36,433 nucleotides of DNA from Nitrospirota bacterium (GCA_021813765.1 JAKAJM010000020.1:1-36433), one strand, 5' to 3'. Positions 15,194 through 24,755 are shown, counted from the first letter of the stretch. Notes: a model not told the origin generated them from the sequence alone. Numbers and translations: made by a program.

Positions 15194-16741
15194 ATGGAAA
15201 AAAGAGGAAAGGTATATCTGGTCGGGGCCGGCCCCGGAGACATAGGACTTATGACCGTAAAGGGGCTTAGGTGCCTCAAGAAGGCGGACGTCGTCGTATA
15301 TGATTACCACCTGAACGCACAGGTGCTCAATTACATAAAAAAAGATGCGGAGTTCATTTACGCCGGCAAGCGGGGCGGCCATCACACGATGAGCCAGGAT
15401 GAGATAAACGCAATCCTCGTTGACAGGGCCAAAGGCGGAAAGACCGTATGCAGACTGAAGGGAGGAGACCCGTTCGTATTTGGACGCGGCGGAGAGGAAG
15501 CCTGCGCCCTTGCCGATGAGGGTCTTCAGTTCGAGGTCGTGCCGGGGGTCAGCTCATCCGTTGCCGCGCCGGCTTACGCTGGCATACCGCTTACGCACAG
15601 GAAGATATCCTCTTCCTTTGCCGTGATCCCGGGCTACGAGGACATAACCAAGGAAGGCTCTGCCATTGCCTGGGAAAAGCTTGCCACGGGGGTAGGCACG
15701 CTTGTATTCCTGATGGCGGTCAAAAATGTGGATGTGCTTACCCAAAAACTTATCGAAAACGGGAAACCCCCGGAGACCCCGGTGGCTGTTATAAGATGGG
15801 GTACAAGGCCTGAGCAGCAGACCATTATAAGCACACTTGGCGGGATAGCCGGGGTGATGAAAGAAAACCAGATAAGACCCCCGGCCGTGATGGTGATAGG
15901 CGAGGTCGTAAGGCTCCGGGAAAAGCTCAAGTGGTATGAGCAAAAACCCCTCTTTGGCCATCGTGTGCTCCTCACCAGGGAGCATTCCTCGGGGTTTGAA
16001 AACCTTGAAGACATGGGCGCCGAGGTCATGGAATTCCCCACCTTTGAGATCGTGCCCCCCGCAAGCTGGCAGCCACTGGATGATGCGCTTGGGCAGGCCG
16101 GCTCCTATGACTGGATAATATTCACAAGCGCAAAGGGAGTGAAGTTCTTCTTTGAAAGGCTCCGAGAGCTTGGGATGGATATACGCTGCCTTGGCGGGGC
16201 AAAGATATGCGCCGTGGGCCCAAAGACCGCAAAAGCGGTCGAGGGTTTCTGTCTCAGAGTGGACATGGTGCCCGGGGAGTTCCGGGCGGAGGGGCTGATA
16301 AAGTCGTTTGCCGGATTGAGAGACTCCCGCGGAAAAAATCTCGAAGGTATGCGGTTCCTTCTTCCGCGCGCACAGGAAGCGCGGGAGGTCTTCCCTGAAA
16401 AGGTCAGGCAGATGGGAGGGCATATTGACGTTCCTGCCGTTTACCGTGCGGTAAGGCCCGAGGGCGGAGGCAAAAGGCTGAAGCGCTTCCTGAAGGAGGG
16501 CAAGATCACCATCGCCACCTTCACCAGCGGCGCTACATTCACTAATTTCCTGGAGATCATGGGCGGCGAGGCAAAAGAGCTGCTAAAAGGCACCGCGATA
16601 GCCGCCATAGGGCCGGTGACCGCAAAGAAAGTGGAGGAGGCCGGGCTTTCAGTTGATATCATGCCGGAGACGGCCACCATGGAGGCACTGGAAAAGGCCA
16701 TCATCGAGTGGGCCATGAATTCCGGGACAAACGGGAGCTAG
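15194..16741 (+). CDS. cobA-hemD: Fused uroporphyrinogen-III C-methyltransferase and uroporphyrinogen-III synthase
   Basis: Bifunctional tetrapyrrole enzyme of 515 aa. The N-terminal half (about 1-245) is SAM-dependent CobA: VYLVGAGPGDIGLMT and RLKGGDPFVFGRGGEEA are hallmark motifs. It makes precorrin-2 for siroheme, cobalamin or heme d1. The C-terminal half (about 255-515) is HemD, with HRVLLTREHSSGFENLEDMGAEV and DWIIFTSAKGVKFFFERL, and closes hydroxymethylbilane into uroporphyrinogen III. The fusion is known in Clostridia, Geobacter and Nitrospirota relatives. hemC and hemA are not adjacent here. I chose ATG 15194; a GTG at 15176 adds six residues. TAAAAT ends 8 nt before 15194 and no Shine-Dalgarno is seen. 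Confidence 0.93.
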   Translation: MEKRGKVYLVGAGPGDIGLMTVKGLRCLKKADVVVYDYHLNAQVLNYIKKDAEFIYAGKRGGHHTMSQDEINAILVDRAKGGKTVCRLKGGDPFVFGRGGEEACALADEGLQFEVVPGVSSSVAAPAYAGIPLTHRKISSSFAVIPGYEDITKEGSAIAWEKLATGVGTLVFLMAVKNVDVLTQKLIENGKPPETPVAVIRWGTRPEQQTIISTLGGIAGVMKENQIRPPAVMVIGEVVRLREKLKWYEQKPLFGHRVLLTREHSSGFENLEDMGAEVMEFPTFEIVPPASWQPLDDALGQAGSYDWIIFTSAKGVKFFFERLRELGMDIRCLGGAKICAVGPKTAKAVEGFCLRVDMVPGEFRAEGLIKSFAGLRDSRGKNLEGMRFLLPRAQEAREVFPEKVRQMGGHIDVPAVYRAVRPEGGGKRLKRFLKEGKITIATFTSGATFTNFLEIMGGEAKELLKGTAIAAIGPVTAKKVEEAGLSVDIMPETATMEALEKAIIEWAMNSGTNGS

Positions 16742-16885
16742 AGGAAACCTCCAGGTCAGGGGCCGCAGGGGCAACCTTGCAGCCCGGTTTTCTCAGTAAT
16801 AGCATGATGCAAACAGCGGACTTTTCGGGCGGCGTTTCAGAGCCGCGGACGTGTGCAAAATCCACAGTTTTTAGTGCAGTTGCAT

Positions 16886-16891
16886 TATAAT
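16886..16891 (+). promoter_or_regulatory. Perfect -10 box 6 nt before the mannose synthase start
   Basis: TATAAT is separated by six bases from ATG 16898, so transcription would start at or next to the start codon. The -35 is weak (TCCACA with a 19-nt spacer). The rest of 16742-16897 shows no gene. Confidence 0.5.
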
Positions 16892-16897
16892 TACGTT

Positions 16898-17674
16898 ATG
16901 CCAGGCACTCTTGTTATACTGCCCACCTATATGGAAAAAGATACTCTCCCTGTCGTGCTTACAAAGGTCCTCACCCAGGAAGTGGCGGATATACTCGTGA
17001 TAGACGACAACTCCCCGGACGGCACCGCACAGATAGCCAGCGACTGGGCCAGCCGGAGCGCAAGGGTCCACGTCATGAACAGGCCGGGGAAGCTCGGCCT
17101 GGGGACCGCGTATCTGGCAGGCTTTATCTGGGGGCTGGAAAGGGGCTTTGACTGTTTCATAGAGATGGATTCAGACATGTCCCACAATCCCCTTGACCTG
17201 CCCAGGTTCCTGGACGAGATAGAGAAAGGGGCCGACCTGGTAATAGGCTCCAGGTACATGAGGGGCACGATAAGCGTCGTCGGATGGGACTTTAAAAGAC
17301 TTATCCTGTCCAAGTTCGGCAACATGTACGCCTCCACGATACTGGGCCTGGATTTAAGCGACATAACCAGCGGCTACCGCGCTTTCAGCAGGAGGGCGCT
17401 TGAAAAAATAGAGCTCGGGGCCATCCATTCGGAAGGATACGCCTTCCAGATAGAAGTGGCATATATGGCATGGAGCTCCGGATTGAAGATCGCCGAGCTA
17501 CCGATCATATTCACCGAGCGTGCCAGCGGCTCTTCCAAGATGAGCAAGCAGATAGTCAGGGAGGCGGTCTGGCTGCCGTGGAGACTCAGATTGCGGGAGA
17601 TGAAAAATTCCTTTTTAAGGTTTTCCTCCGCAAAAGCCCCCGAAAAAAATCCCGGGAGAAGAACCGAGGGATGA
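16898..17674 (+). CDS. Polyprenyl-phosphate mannose synthase (DPM1-like, GT2)
   Basis: GT2 glycosyltransferase, 258 aa, predicted to transfer mannose from GDP-mannose to a polyprenyl phosphate on the cytoplasmic face. It starts MPGTLVILPTYMEKDTLP; DDNSPDGTA (near residue 35) and EMDSDMSHNP (near 90) carry the nucleotide- and metal-binding acids, and VIGSRYMRG and DITSGYRAFSR are typical of DPM1-like enzymes. There is no C-terminal membrane domain, as in the short DPM1 type. The frame extends 15 codons upstream, but ATG 16898 is conserved and sits behind a TATAAT. Its stop overlaps the next start (ATGA). GDP-mannose would come from the next gene. Confidence 0.88.
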   Translation: MPGTLVILPTYMEKDTLPVVLTKVLTQEVADILVIDDNSPDGTAQIASDWASRSARVHVMNRPGKLGLGTAYLAGFIWGLERGFDCFIEMDSDMSHNPLDLPRFLDEIEKGADLVIGSRYMRGTISVVGWDFKRLILSKFGNMYASTILGLDLSDITSGYRAFSRRALEKIELGAIHSEGYAFQIEVAYMAWSSGLKIAELPIIFTERASGSSKMSKQIVREAVWLPWRLRLREMKNSFLRFSSAKAPEKNPGRRTEG

Positions 17675-19122
17675 CCGCCCGAAAAGAGATGAACAAAAAA
17701 AACAAAAACCTTCATGTCGTCATAATGGCAGGGGGGAAGGGAACAAGGTTCTGGCCGCTTAGCAGAGAGACCTTCCCCAAGCAGTTCCTTAAGATAACAG
17801 GCGAGAAGACCATGCTTGAAAGCACCGTCGAACGTCTGCACGGCGTGGTGCGGCCCGAAAACATGATGATCATAACCACCGCAAGCCAGTCGGACCTCGT
17901 CAGGTGGCAGACAAAAGAGACTCTCACTCCGGACCGCATAGTAGTGGAGCCCGAAGGCAGGAACACGGCTCCCGCCATAGCCCTGGCCGCCTTCAAAATA
18001 AGGAAGAAAAACAAGGATGCCATGATGCTGGTGCTCCCTTCGGACCATCACATCACGGGCCGGGCCGCGTTCGAGGCAGCGGTAAGCGAGGCCGCCTCCG
18101 CCGCCGCGGCTGGCAGCCTTGTCACGTTCGGCGTTGTCCCGGACCGGCCGGAGACCGGTTATGGCTACATAAAGGCCGGGACGCGGGTGAAAAAAAATGT
18201 CTTCCGGGTGAGCAGTTTTGTCGAAAAGCCGGACGCGGGGCGGGCACGCGCCTTTTTAAAGGACGGGGCCTACTTATGGAACAGCGGGATATTCCTTTTC
18301 AAAGCGCAGACCATACTGAACGAGATAAAAAAATATATGCCCGCCCTCTACAAGGCCTTCTCGGGGATAGAGAAAAAGCTTGGGACGGACCTTGAGCCCG
18401 GTGCCCTGAAAGGCGTCTATTCCGGCATAAAGGCGGAATCCATAGATTACGGCGTCCTGGAGAAATCAAAGCGCGTCTCCGTTTTGAGGGCGGGTTTCGG
18501 ATGGTCTGACGTGGGCAGCTGGAGCGCCCTTGGCGAGATCATGGAAAAGGACGAGGCCGGAAACGTAGTGCTTGGGAATTCGGTGAACATGGGGGCCGAA
18601 GGCTCGATCGTCTTTAGCTCCGGAAGGCTCGTCGCCTCGATAGGGCTTAAGGACATGGTGGTCGTGGACACCTCCGATGCCACCCTCATATGCCCCAGGG
18701 AGCGTGTGCAGGAAGTAAAGGACCTGGTGGACAAACTTAAGGAAAGCGGCAAACAGGAATTCCTGCTGCCCAAGAGGGAGGAAAGGCCCTGGGGGCATTT
18801 CGTGGTCCTCGAAAAGGGGCCAGGCTACCAGATAAAGCATATCTGCCTGAAACCAAAGGCCAGGCTGAGCCTGCAGATGCATAACCACAGGAGCGAGCAC
18901 TGGATCGTCGTGTCCGGCATTGCGAAGGTGCAAAAAGGCGACGAGGTCTTCTACATAAACAAAAACGAGAGCACCTATATACCGAACACCGTCAAGCACC
19001 GGCTTGAAAACCCGGGTATGATACCCCTAAAAATAATAGAGATACAAAGTGGCGAGCACCTCGGGGAAGATGATATAATACGCCTTGATGACATCTACGG
19101 ACGCACAGAACAGCAGAGCTAA
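17671..19122 (+). CDS. manC: Mannose-1-phosphate guanylyltransferase / mannose-6-phosphate isomerase
   Basis: Bifunctional type II enzyme, 483 aa, forming GDP-mannose. The nucleotidyltransferase signature GGKGTRFWPLSRETFPKQFL is at about 21-40, followed by EPEGRNTAPAI and FVEKPD. The C-terminal cupin (from about residue 372, RPWGHFVVLEKGPGY) holds the isomerase motif QMHNHRSEHWIVVSG. The chosen ATG overlaps the mannose synthase stop (ATGA); an ATG at 17689 is a possible alternative. The frame is open further left, but that is out-of-frame reading of the previous gene. No phosphomannomutase is present nearby. Confidence 0.94.
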   Translation: MTARKEMNKKNKNLHVVIMAGGKGTRFWPLSRETFPKQFLKITGEKTMLESTVERLHGVVRPENMMIITTASQSDLVRWQTKETLTPDRIVVEPEGRNTAPAIALAAFKIRKKNKDAMMLVLPSDHHITGRAAFEAAVSEAASAAAAGSLVTFGVVPDRPETGYGYIKAGTRVKKNVFRVSSFVEKPDAGRARAFLKDGAYLWNSGIFLFKAQTILNEIKKYMPALYKAFSGIEKKLGTDLEPGALKGVYSGIKAESIDYGVLEKSKRVSVLRAGFGWSDVGSWSALGEIMEKDEAGNVVLGNSVNMGAEGSIVFSSGRLVASIGLKDMVVVDTSDATLICPRERVQEVKDLVDKLKESGKQEFLLPKREERPWGHFVVLEKGPGYQIKHICLKPKARLSLQMHNHRSEHWIVVSGIAKVQKGDEVFYINKNESTYIPNTVKHRLENPGMIPLKIIEIQSGEHLGEDDIIRLDDIYGRTEQQS

Positions 19123-20947
19123 AATATGGGCCTGGCATTTCCTGGCCCTGATTTTTTTTGCCTGGGTCTTCGGCATAACGACAAATTTCTCCCTGAACGA
19201 CCCTGACCTGTGGTGGCACCTGAGGACGGGCCAGCAGACGGTTGAGACCAGGTCGCTGCCCAATACGGACCCGTTCTCTTATACGTCGCCAAAACCTCTG
19301 CCCAAAGTTGAAAGACAAGGCCTTAAATCCGAATGGCTTGGCCAGGTCATTTACTACGGCGCCTATGCGCTTGACAGCTATGAGGGCATAGGACTGCTGC
19401 GCGGCCTCCTGATAATCCTGCCCATGTTCTTCATATATGTATGGCTTGTGAAAAAGGGCCTGAAGCCATGGATGGCGCTGGCATCCTCCGCCTTTGGAGC
19501 GCTGCTTACGGGAATCATGCTTTTCTACACCTATGAGAGGCCGCAAGGCATATCTTTCCTGTTTTCCCTTTTTGCGATAATGCTGCTTGAGGGCATAAGG
19601 CGCAAAAGCAAGGTCTCTGCCATATTGCTGCCCCTTTTAATGGCGCTCTGGGCAAACGTCCATGCAGGTTTCATTGTGGGCATAGTGATAATTCTCCTGT
19701 ATGCGGCGGGCGAAGCTGTCAAATGGGGTTATAAGAGGTTGAGGGGAGCAGCAGTGAAACCTGATTACCTGCTGTTTGCGGCTGCGCTGGCGGGCCTTGC
19801 CGCCTCGGGGCTCAACCCGGACGGCTATTCCCTTAGCTATAACTATCTCACCGGGCTTGCAAGCAAGTTTCTTAACGACATACAGCACACTGTGGGCCTT
19901 AAGGGGGGCGGCGGCCAATGGGTCGCAAACGTGGTCCTTGAGTTCAGGCCCCTTATCTATTTTTACAAGGTCCTGTACTACCACTGGCTCCTTTTCTACT
20001 GGGCATTCACAGCGCTTTTGGTCTTTCTGCTTGCGGCGAAGTACTGGCTGAAGCGGGATATAGACTTGCCTGAGCTCTTTACGGTATTTTTTGTCTCTTT
20101 CTTTGCAAATTATTACGCCAGGGGGCTCATGTTCTCGATTATCATACTCTCGTTCTATTATGGCAAAAGCCTGCTTGAGCTCGGGAGTTTCAAGAAATTG
20201 ACGGCCTTCTTTGCCGCCCTCATGATCGTTACGGCGGCATGGTGCACCTTCTATATAACCTCGCCAATGGCATGGCCGCTGAAACCGCGCATAACAAAGC
20301 AATGGGTCTCTCCATGGTACCCGATAAGCGCCGACCGGTTCCTCAAGAAAAACCACATCGACCCGCCGATGTATAACTTTTACACCTGGGGCGGTTTCCT
20401 GATCTGGGACCTTTATCCGGATTACAAGGTTTTTATCGACGGCCGGGCCCTGAACAATTCCGTAAACACCATTGCAGATGCGATTTTGAAAAGCTATCCG
20501 GGATGGGAGCAGAACCTTGACGCATATAACATAAACTTCATACTGGTCCCCGTGGTCTTCAGGGAATCCGGCTACATAGTGCCCCTTCCTGTTACCCTTG
20601 TGACCAACCCTGGGTGGAAGCTCGTTTTCCTGAAAAACAACCAGGCGATATTCGTAAGAAATACCGCCAATAACAGGAAGATCATCCAAAAATACGGGAT
20701 GGACAAGAAGGATGTATTCAAGGAGATCGTGGAGATCGAAAATATACTTGGCTACTCGGGCTCAAATCCCATATTCGATATAAACAGGGCCGACGCGCTT
20801 GAGGCCCTTGGCTACGACCGGCAGGCCCAGCAGATATATGATATGTACCCTTCCTGGGTCAGGGACAGGATAAGCACCCTTTTCAATTATTATCCACGGA
20901 AGGCTGCGGCCCCTGCAACCCGGGCGGCAGGCCGGGACCTCCGCTAA
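19088..20947 (+). CDS. Large polytopic membrane protein, possible GT-C type glycosyltransferase
   Basis: Inner-membrane protein of 619 aa with about ten helices in the first 420 residues and a soluble C-terminal part. The first extracytoplasmic loop has NDPDLWWHLRTGQ then DPFSYTSP and EWLGQVIYY; later come WANVHAGF, YNFYTWGGFLIWDLYP and VFIDGR. This combination recurs in an uncharacterised bacterial family. The Asp-Pro-Asp in loop 1 is where lipid-phosphate-sugar-dependent GT-C enzymes keep catalytic acids, so a mannosyltransferase using the polyprenyl-P-mannose made upstream is a reasonable guess, not a demonstrated function. The start overlaps the manC 3' end by 35 nt; TTG 19085 is an alternative. 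Confidence 0.8.
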   Translation: MTSTDAQNSRAKIWAWHFLALIFFAWVFGITTNFSLNDPDLWWHLRTGQQTVETRSLPNTDPFSYTSPKPLPKVERQGLKSEWLGQVIYYGAYALDSYEGIGLLRGLLIILPMFFIYVWLVKKGLKPWMALASSAFGALLTGIMLFYTYERPQGISFLFSLFAIMLLEGIRRKSKVSAILLPLLMALWANVHAGFIVGIVIILLYAAGEAVKWGYKRLRGAAVKPDYLLFAAALAGLAASGLNPDGYSLSYNYLTGLASKFLNDIQHTVGLKGGGGQWVANVVLEFRPLIYFYKVLYYHWLLFYWAFTALLVFLLAAKYWLKRDIDLPELFTVFFVSFFANYYARGLMFSIIILSFYYGKSLLELGSFKKLTAFFAALMIVTAAWCTFYITSPMAWPLKPRITKQWVSPWYPISADRFLKKNHIDPPMYNFYTWGGFLIWDLYPDYKVFIDGRALNNSVNTIADAILKSYPGWEQNLDAYNINFILVPVVFRESGYIVPLPVTLVTNPGWKLVFLKNNQAIFVRNTANNRKIIQKYGMDKKDVFKEIVEIENILGYSGSNPIFDINRADALEALGYDRQAQQIYDMYPSWVRDRISTLFNYYPRKAAAPATRAAGRDLR

Positions 20948-20951
20948 AAAT

Positions 20952-21551
20952 TCAGTCCTGCAGCTCCTGCGCTATCTCCTTTGAGTGCCATGCGATGGCC
21001 CTGAAGGAATCAAGCATCTCCATATAAATGGAAGACGCCCTGGGAAGGCATATCCCGTGGGCTATGCGCTCACCGTGGCGCACTTCGAACCCGCCCACGC
21101 TTACGGAAAAAGCAAGCTCCGCCTGCCCCACGCTGCCGGCCAGTGCGATATCTTTCGCTCCCGCAAGCAGGCTTGATGTGCCTGATAGTATGTCCTTCAG
21201 CTCACCGAAAAGATAATCAACCTCGTCCGCAGCCTTATCGCTGAACCGGATTCCCTCCATGCACCTGGCGCTGAGCGCCTTGCTCATGTTCTCCATATGT
21301 TCGCATATTCTGTCGATATGACCGTGGATGGAGGCATACTTCAGAAGCGACGGGTCTTTTCCCTTCGATCCCCTCCCCTGGAGCCTTGAAGCCAGGGCCT
21401 GCTGATGACTGCGCACTTCCCGTATAAGCCTGTCCGCCTCTTCCAGGAATAGGGCGCGTAAATAAACCGCACCTTTCCGTTCAAGCTCCAAAGCATCAAC
21501 CAGCTTCAGGAAAAGCTCATAAATGCCGCTTATCTTCTCTTCGGGCTCCAA
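20952..21551 (-). CDS. PhoU-like helical protein
   Basis: All-helical soluble protein of 199 aa. Two similar halves (about 5-95 and 100-199) each resemble a PhoU/DUF47 three-helix unit, with HGHIDRICEHMENMSK in the first and SIYMEMLDSFRAIAWHSKEIAQEL in the second. Such proteins bind metal clusters and modulate phosphate uptake or anion transporters, but no pst or pit gene is nearby, so the partner is unknown. The start is TTG at 21551, supported by GGAGG 8 nt upstream. Its stop lies 4 nt from the stop of the convergent membrane protein gene. Confidence 0.6.
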   Translation of the reverse strand: MEPEEKISGIYELFLKLVDALELERKGAVYLRALFLEEADRLIREVRSHQQALASRLQGRGSKGKDPSLLKYASIHGHIDRICEHMENMSKALSARCMEGIRFSDKAADEVDYLFGELKDILSGTSSLLAGAKDIALAGSVGQAELAFSVSVGGFEVRHGERIAHGICLPRASSIYMEMLDSFRAIAWHSKEIAQELQD

Positions 21552-21623
21552 AATCAGCGCCTCCGCCCTTTATATCAGGATAACAGACCCGGTGCAGCGA
21601 AAAAATAAAAATATTTTCATAGG

Positions 21624-21796
21624 ATGAGCCCGGGTCCCGCATCAGGCGGGCGGAAGCGCTGAAGGCGCGGCTGGACTGCCTGGAAGAAAGCGCCAGGAAA
21701 GTCTATACGGCCAGGCTCAGGATGTGCCATGACATGTACGGATTCGCCCCTACATTCAAGGGGAAAAAACAGCGGAAAATGAGCCCCGAAGCATAA
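21624..21796 (+). pseudogene. Possible frameshifted small gene, unrecognised
   Basis: A reading frame (21623-21796) with codon use like its neighbours encodes a charged segment with EALKARLDCLEESARKVYT and FAPTFKGKKQRKMSPEA, but it has no usable in-frame start: TAG precedes it directly. An ATG at 21624 in the other frame has a -10-like TATTTT six bases upstream and would enter the long frame after a single -1 shift near CCCGGG. It could be a decayed gene, a sequencing error or a gene with an unusual start. I do not recognise the family. Confidence 0.3.
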
Positions 21797-21812
21797 GTTT
21801 GACAGCCTTGGG

Positions 21813-21841
21813 TTGACCCAGGGGCCCTGCATATGGATAAT
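21813..21841 (+). promoter_or_regulatory. Candidate promoter for the lipoprotein gene
   Basis: TTGACC (21813-21818) and GATAAT (21836-21841) are 17 nt apart, giving a leader of about 75 nt. A second -10-like TAAGAT (21912-21917) lies six bases before the ATG and could give a leaderless transcript instead. Nothing else is seen in 21797-21923. Confidence 0.45.
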
Positions 21842-21923
21842 GATGTATATTGCAATTTCGGGCGGCGCGCGCCGGAGCAGCCCGCACAGGCAAAACGGCG
21901 AAAACAAAACTTAAGATAAAACC

Positions 21924-22400
21924 ATGTACAGGATTTTTCTGAAAGAAAAAGAGTTCAAAAACCAGCAAATCCCGGTGGGACGCTCTCTGGCGGTCTTGTT
22001 TGTCTGCCTTCTGGCGCTGGCCGCCGGGTGCTCAAAAAAGCAGATCAAGCCGGTCCCGGAAGGGGCTGTCTATTTCAATAAGGCGGACGCTGTCGTCCAG
22101 GCGCTGCGGCGCGGCTATGCCTCAAAAGATAGCGCTACGATAAAAGCGGTCAGCACGGAAAAAGGCTATGCTGATATAATCCCTAACCTGGACAGGTTCG
22201 ATACCGTAAAGCTTACCTTCACCACCAAATGGATTGACGTCAGCAGCAAGGGCGTTACCGTAAACGTCCAGTGGAGCGGCGTTTGGACCAAAGACGGAAA
22301 AAAAGACAGCGAGCGCGGGATGGCGGTCTTAGAGCTTACCGGCAAACCGCTTAAGTTCAATGCCGTCCTTACCGGGAACCCCTTCATCTACCCGCAGTAG
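21924..22400 (+). CDS. Hypothetical lipoprotein
   Basis: Predicted outer- or inner-membrane lipoprotein of 158 aa. A basic N-terminus is followed by a hydrophobic stretch (about 20-34) and lipobox LAAGC, so the mature protein begins at Cys36 (CSKKQIKPVPEG). The mature part has a helical region (ADAVVQALRRGYASKD) then beta-rich sequence with KLTFTTKWIDVSSKGVTVNVQW, like a small NTF2- or SnoaL-type fold that measures a charged ligand, but I cannot name a family. No Shine-Dalgarno is visible. It is the only gene between the PhoU-like gene and purL. Confidence 0.75.
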   Translation: MYRIFLKEKEFKNQQIPVGRSLAVLFVCLLALAAGCSKKQIKPVPEGAVYFNKADAVVQALRRGYASKDSATIKAVSTEKGYADIIPNLDRFDTVKLTFTTKWIDVSSKGVTVNVQWSGVWTKDGKKDSERGMAVLELTGKPLKFNAVLTGNPFIYPQ

Positions 22401-22523
22401 CTGGCCGGAATTTTCTGCCCTGTACATGTTTACTTTTAAACCTGCCGCTATGATAAAATAGACGAGGTTCAGAGACCGTTTCCAGATTTTTGATTTGATC
22501 TGACGCATGTGGGTTCATCTCGA

Positions 22524-24755
22524 TTGAAAGAACCGGAAATAAACGAATCTCTCATAAAGGAACACGGCCTTACGGCCGGTGAATACGCCAAGATCCTCGA
22601 AATCCTTGGCCGGGTGCCCACATTTACCGAGCTGGGCATCTTCTCAGTCATGTGGAGCGAGCACTGCTCCTACAAGAGCTCCAGGATCCATTTCAGGAAT
22701 TTCCCGACATCGGCCCCGTGGGTGGTGCAGGGCCCCGGCGAAAATGCCGGGGTGATAGACATTGGCGGAGGCCTGTGCGCCGTGTTCAAGATGGAGTCCC
22801 ACAACCACCCCTCGTTCATCGAGCCTTACCAAGGGGCCGCAACGGGCGTGGGCGGGATACTCAGGGATATTTTCACCATGGGGGCCAGGCCGGTGGCCAG
22901 CCTCAACTCTCTCAGGTTCGGCCAGCTTGAGGACCCCCTTCAGCGGCGCCTGCTGTCGGGTGTGGTATCCGGCATAGCCGGTTACGGCAACTGCATAGGG
23001 GTGCCCACCGTGGGCGGGGAGGTATATTTCCATCCATGTTACGGGGGAAACATCCTCGTAAACGTCTTTAACCTTGGCATAGTCAAAAAGGAAAAGATAT
23101 TCAAAGGATACGCCTCCGGGGCGGGAAACCCTGTCATATATGTGGGTTCAAAGACCGGGCGCGACGGCATACACGGGGTCACCATGGCGAGCGAAGAGTT
23201 CACCGACGATGCCGAGCAGAAAAAGCCAAACGTCCAGGTCGGGGACCCTTTTACCGAAAAACTCCTTCTTGAGGCCTGCCTGGAGGCCATGGGCAAGGAC
23301 CTCATCGTAGGCATCCAGGACATGGGAGGGGCCGGGCTCACATCTTCCTCCTCGGAGATGGCCGGGAGGGCCGGCACCGGCATAGAGCTGTACATAGAAA
23401 AAGTGCCGCCCCGCGAAAAGGACATGATCCCGTATGAGTTCATGCTCTCTGAAAGCCAGGAGCGCATGCTCATAGTGGCGCAAAAGGGCAAGGAAGAAGA
23501 GCTGCTTGGCATCTTCCGCAAATGGGACCTTGAGGCGGTAGTCGTGGGCAAGGTCATGGACGACGGTTTTTTAACGGTAAAATGGAACGGAAACACGGTG
23601 GCGCGCATACCCGCGGCGAAGATATCAAGCGAAGCGCCGCTCTACGACAGGCCATATGAGCGGCCGGCCTGGCAGGACGGCCTCCAGAGCCTGGACCTGA
23701 ACTCCGTACCGCTTCCGGGCGACTATAACAAGGTGCTCCTGGAGCTCCTGTCTTCTCCGAACATCGCCTCAAAGGAGATGATCTGGCGGGAATACGACCA
23801 CATGGTAAGGACCAACACGGTGGTGCTGCCCGGTTCGGATGCCGCTGTCATCAGGGTGAAGGAAAGCGGAGCGGACGGCACCAGGGGCCTGGCCATGACC
23901 GTGGACTGCTCCAGCCGCTACTGCTATCTGGACCCCTATCTGGGCGGAATGCACGCGGTGGCCGAGGCCGCAAGGAACATAGCCTGTTCCGGCGCAAAGC
24001 CCTTGGCCGTCACCGACAACCTGAACTTCGGCAACCCGGAGAAGCCGGAGGTCATGTGGCAGTTCGTAAACGCCGTGAAGGGCATAGGCGAGGCCTGCCG
24101 CGCTCTTCAAACCCCTGTCATAGGCGGAAACGTGAGTTTTTACAACGAAACGAAAGGCCAGGCCATATACCCGACCCCCACCATCGGGATGGTCGGAATA
24201 CTTGAAAATGTAGAAAAACACCTTACTCAAGGGTTCAAACTGGAAGGCGATGCGGTGGTGGTTTTGGGCCTTACCAGGGAGGAGCTCGGCGGCTCCGAAT
24301 ACCTGGCCGTCATACATGGGATGGAAAAAGGCGTGCCGCCGTCGCTGGACCTTGAGGCCGAAAGCAGGCTGCATGCGCTTCTGCTTGAGGCCGCGCCGCT
24401 TCTGCACAGCGCCCATGACTGCTCCGAGGGGGGGCTGGCCGCCGCGCTGGCGGAGTCTTCGATCTCGGGGAACATGGGGGCGGATGTTTCTTTGGATGTG
24501 AAAGGGCTTTCGGCGCCAGGGATAAGGAAAGACGCGCTTCTGTTTGGAGAGTCTGCCGGGAGGGTTGTCGCAAGCCTTTCCGAAAAGGACCTTCCCGCGT
24601 TCAGGCTTCTTTGTGAAAAACGGGGCGTCCCTGTCTCCCATATAGGGAAGACGGGAGGCAAAGACCTCAGGATCGGCACGGAGATAAAGTTGCCCGTAAG
24701 CCGGCTTGCCCAGGCCCATAAAAATTCTCTGAAAGACCGTGTGGAATCAAGATAA
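22524..24755 (+). CDS. purL: Phosphoribosylformylglycinamidine synthase subunit PurL
   Basis: ATP-dependent synthetase subunit, 743 aa, converting FGAR to FGAM together with PurQ (ammonia source) and PurS, neither of which is in the window. [12 protein letters not shown] (near residue 45), the catalytic-His segment [35 protein letters not shown], and the second-half [26 protein letters not shown] are diagnostic. The TTG at 22524 gives [16 protein letters not shown], the usual start; GTG 22509 would add five residues. Neither has a clear Shine-Dalgarno. A 6-codon frame beginning ATG 22507 ends on the TTG. The gene overlaps purF by 17 nt. Confidence 0.95.
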   Translation: MKEPEINESLIKEHGLTAGEYAKILEILGRVPTFTELGIFSVMWSEHCSYKSSRIHFRNFPTSAPWVVQGPGENAGVIDIGGGLCAVFKMESHNHPSFIEPYQGAATGVGGILRDIFTMGARPVASLNSLRFGQLEDPLQRRLLSGVVSGIAGYGNCIGVPTVGGEVYFHPCYGGNILVNVFNLGIVKKEKIFKGYASGAGNPVIYVGSKTGRDGIHGVTMASEEFTDDAEQKKPNVQVGDPFTEKLLLEACLEAMGKDLIVGIQDMGGAGLTSSSSEMAGRAGTGIELYIEKVPPREKDMIPYEFMLSESQERMLIVAQKGKEEELLGIFRKWDLEAVVVGKVMDDGFLTVKWNGNTVARIPAAKISSEAPLYDRPYERPAWQDGLQSLDLNSVPLPGDYNKVLLELLSSPNIASKEMIWREYDHMVRTNTVVLPGSDAAVIRVKESGADGTRGLAMTVDCSSRYCYLDPYLGGMHAVAEAARNIACSGAKPLAVTDNLNFGNPEKPEVMWQFVNAVKGIGEACRALQTPVIGGNVSFYNETKGQAIYPTPTIGMVGILENVEKHLTQGFKLEGDAVVVLGLTREELGGSEYLAVIHGMEKGVPPSLDLEAESRLHALLLEAAPLLHSAHDCSEGGLAAALAESSISGNMGADVSLDVKGLSAPGIRKDALLFGESAGRVVASLSEKDLPAFRLLCEKRGVPVSHIGKTGGKDLRIGTEIKLPVSRLAQAHKNSLKDRVESR

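Noticed and set aside
21617..21907. 96-codon minus-strand frame in the intergenic region
   Set aside because: Pro/Arg/Cys-rich composition unlike the real genes, no ribosome site, and the plus strand in the same place has better codon use.
21833..21919. 28-codon frame (MDNDVYCNFGRRAPEQ...) before the lipoprotein gene
   Set aside because: No Shine-Dalgarno, Arg/Gln-rich low-information sequence, and it runs across the second -10-like box of the lipoprotein gene.
23769..24719. 316-codon open frame on the minus strand
   Set aside because: Antisense to purL, with no recognisable motifs; purL is certain from its catalytic motifs.
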